Under the pieces are notes generated by a model that searched no databases, had not been told where the DNA came from, and saw only the letters and a program-made list of their open reading frames with translations. The translations under genes were made by a program, and so were the position numbers. DNA of 64,000 bases from Paragordius varius (Eukaryota > Nematomorpha). The stretch is taken from assembly GCA_964247055.1 (NCBI GenBank), contig OZ176051.1, positions 5,518,001-5,582,000 on the forward strand, read 5' to 3'. This document shows positions 63,310-64,000 of this stretch, one piece after another (the first letter of the stretch is position 1; each line of letters starts with the position of its first letter).

Positions 63310-64000
63310 TTTATTAATGGCTTTGTGATCTGTTTCTGGAAAACCAGTAGACCCATTCAAATCCAAATATCGAAAAAATATAATTATTAATAAATGCCCC
63401 GACAATAGCGTCGCCCTTTTTTGAATAAGGCCCCCAGTTCGGGTCCACCCCGTGTAAAAAACGGGTTTTTTGAAAGCAGAAGTCCAAAAAATGGTGTCTT
63501 TGAGACAATTTTCGGACAACGTGTGGACCATTTAATTTCAAATATGATATTTGTTTTATTTTCGATTGCGCCGTCGGCTCGTTTTTTTAATTTAGACCCT
63601 CTTTTTACCCGCTCCCCCCGTAAAATGCCATTTTTTTCAAAAAACAAAGTCCACAAAAATAATTTTTTGAATCTATTTTTTGCCCAAGGTATAAGACCGG
63701 AAAAATTCAATAAGGCCACGTATTACCTTTTAAAAGGCAAAAATAAATTTTCGAGCTTTTCTTTGATGATAGCTGCTGAATAAGAAGCTACCCGCGAAAA
63801 ACTGGCTCGTAATACCGAAATAGCGTGCTTTTGGGGCTATTCAGAAAACAGGCCATATGAGTTCAATAGCTGCTTAAAGTATTAGCCGTTAAAAGGCAAA
63901 AATTTAAGTCGAGCGGTTTTTAAAATTAGCCGTTAATAAGGCCTTTAGGCCCTAAAAAATGAGCTATGATTAAACTATTATTTAGTTTCGAAGCCATTCT
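63310..64000 (-). repeat. Inverted copy of the 42.8-44.1 kb repeat element, running off the window
   Basis: Read on the - strand, it carries the same blocks as the 570-bp unit: GGACTTTGTTTTTTGAAAAA, ACGGGGGGAGCGGGTAAAAA, ACGGGGTGGACCCGAACTGG and AATGGGTCTACTGG. On the + strand it ends at ATGGCTTTGTGATCTG after a TA run near 63300. Beyond 63790 the sequence differs from the 43-kb units (AAAACTGGCTCGTAATACCG) but keeps AAAAGGCAAAAATTTAAG, so the element extends further. Confidence 0.75.

Noticed and set aside
63295-63783. Open frames on both strands, up to 120 residues
   Set aside because: They are the inverted copy of the same repeat, read in overlapping frames on both strands.
1-64000. tRNA, rRNA or other structured RNA genes
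   Set aside because: No cloverleaf with A/B box pairs or rRNA-like conserved stretch was noticed; a tRNAscan or Infernal run would be decisive.

Overview
The window looks like nuclear DNA of an invertebrate animal. It is very A+T rich, its genes are split into short exons by GT-AG introns, and it carries a class B (secretin-type) peptide-hormone receptor, a failed-axon-connections (Fax) type protein, many small DNA transposons, a LINE fragment and a Penelope-like element. No ribosomal, tRNA, CRISPR or bacterial-type operon signal was seen. I cannot name the species. All exon models come from reading splice sites and codon phase by eye.

Layout. 1-13.8 kb holds no gene I can support, only short inverted-repeat transposons and AT simple repeats. 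14.0-24.7 kb (+) holds a class B GPCR with a long, split extracellular region, a hormone-binding cysteine domain, seven membrane segments, and the 42-nt exon in membrane segment 7 known from this receptor class. 28.1-30.5 kb (+) holds a complete five-exon Fax/metaxin-like glutathione-transferase-fold gene. 30.9-56.2 kb (-) holds two tandem paralogous genes of an unrecognised secreted protein. Nine exons were traced in each; seven of the nine have the same length or differ by at most 6 nt up to the last two-thirds of the gene, five are identical (193, 42, 94, 178, 105 nt), and ten cysteines align. 60.2-62.4 kb (-) holds the 3' end of a further unrecognised gene.

Mobile DNA. Several elements have precise ends: hAT elements with perfect 8-bp target duplications (14881-15181, 17831-18490, 38054-41479, 52952-53942); a CACTA-ended family with TTA/TAA duplications (7350-8489, 10315-11433, 50557-51535, 56403-58712); two palindromic Tc1/mariner-like MITE families; long foldback elements; and two foldback elements whose arms are arrays of a roughly 21-bp repeat. 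Nesting is frequent: a CACTA-ended element inside a MITE, a hAT MITE inside a foldback arm, and a Penelope-like relic inside a CACTA-ended element.

The most novel items are the ten-cysteine paralogue pair, the unrecognised gene at 60.2-62.4 kb, the hAT element with two transposase regions facing each other, and the array-armed foldback elements.
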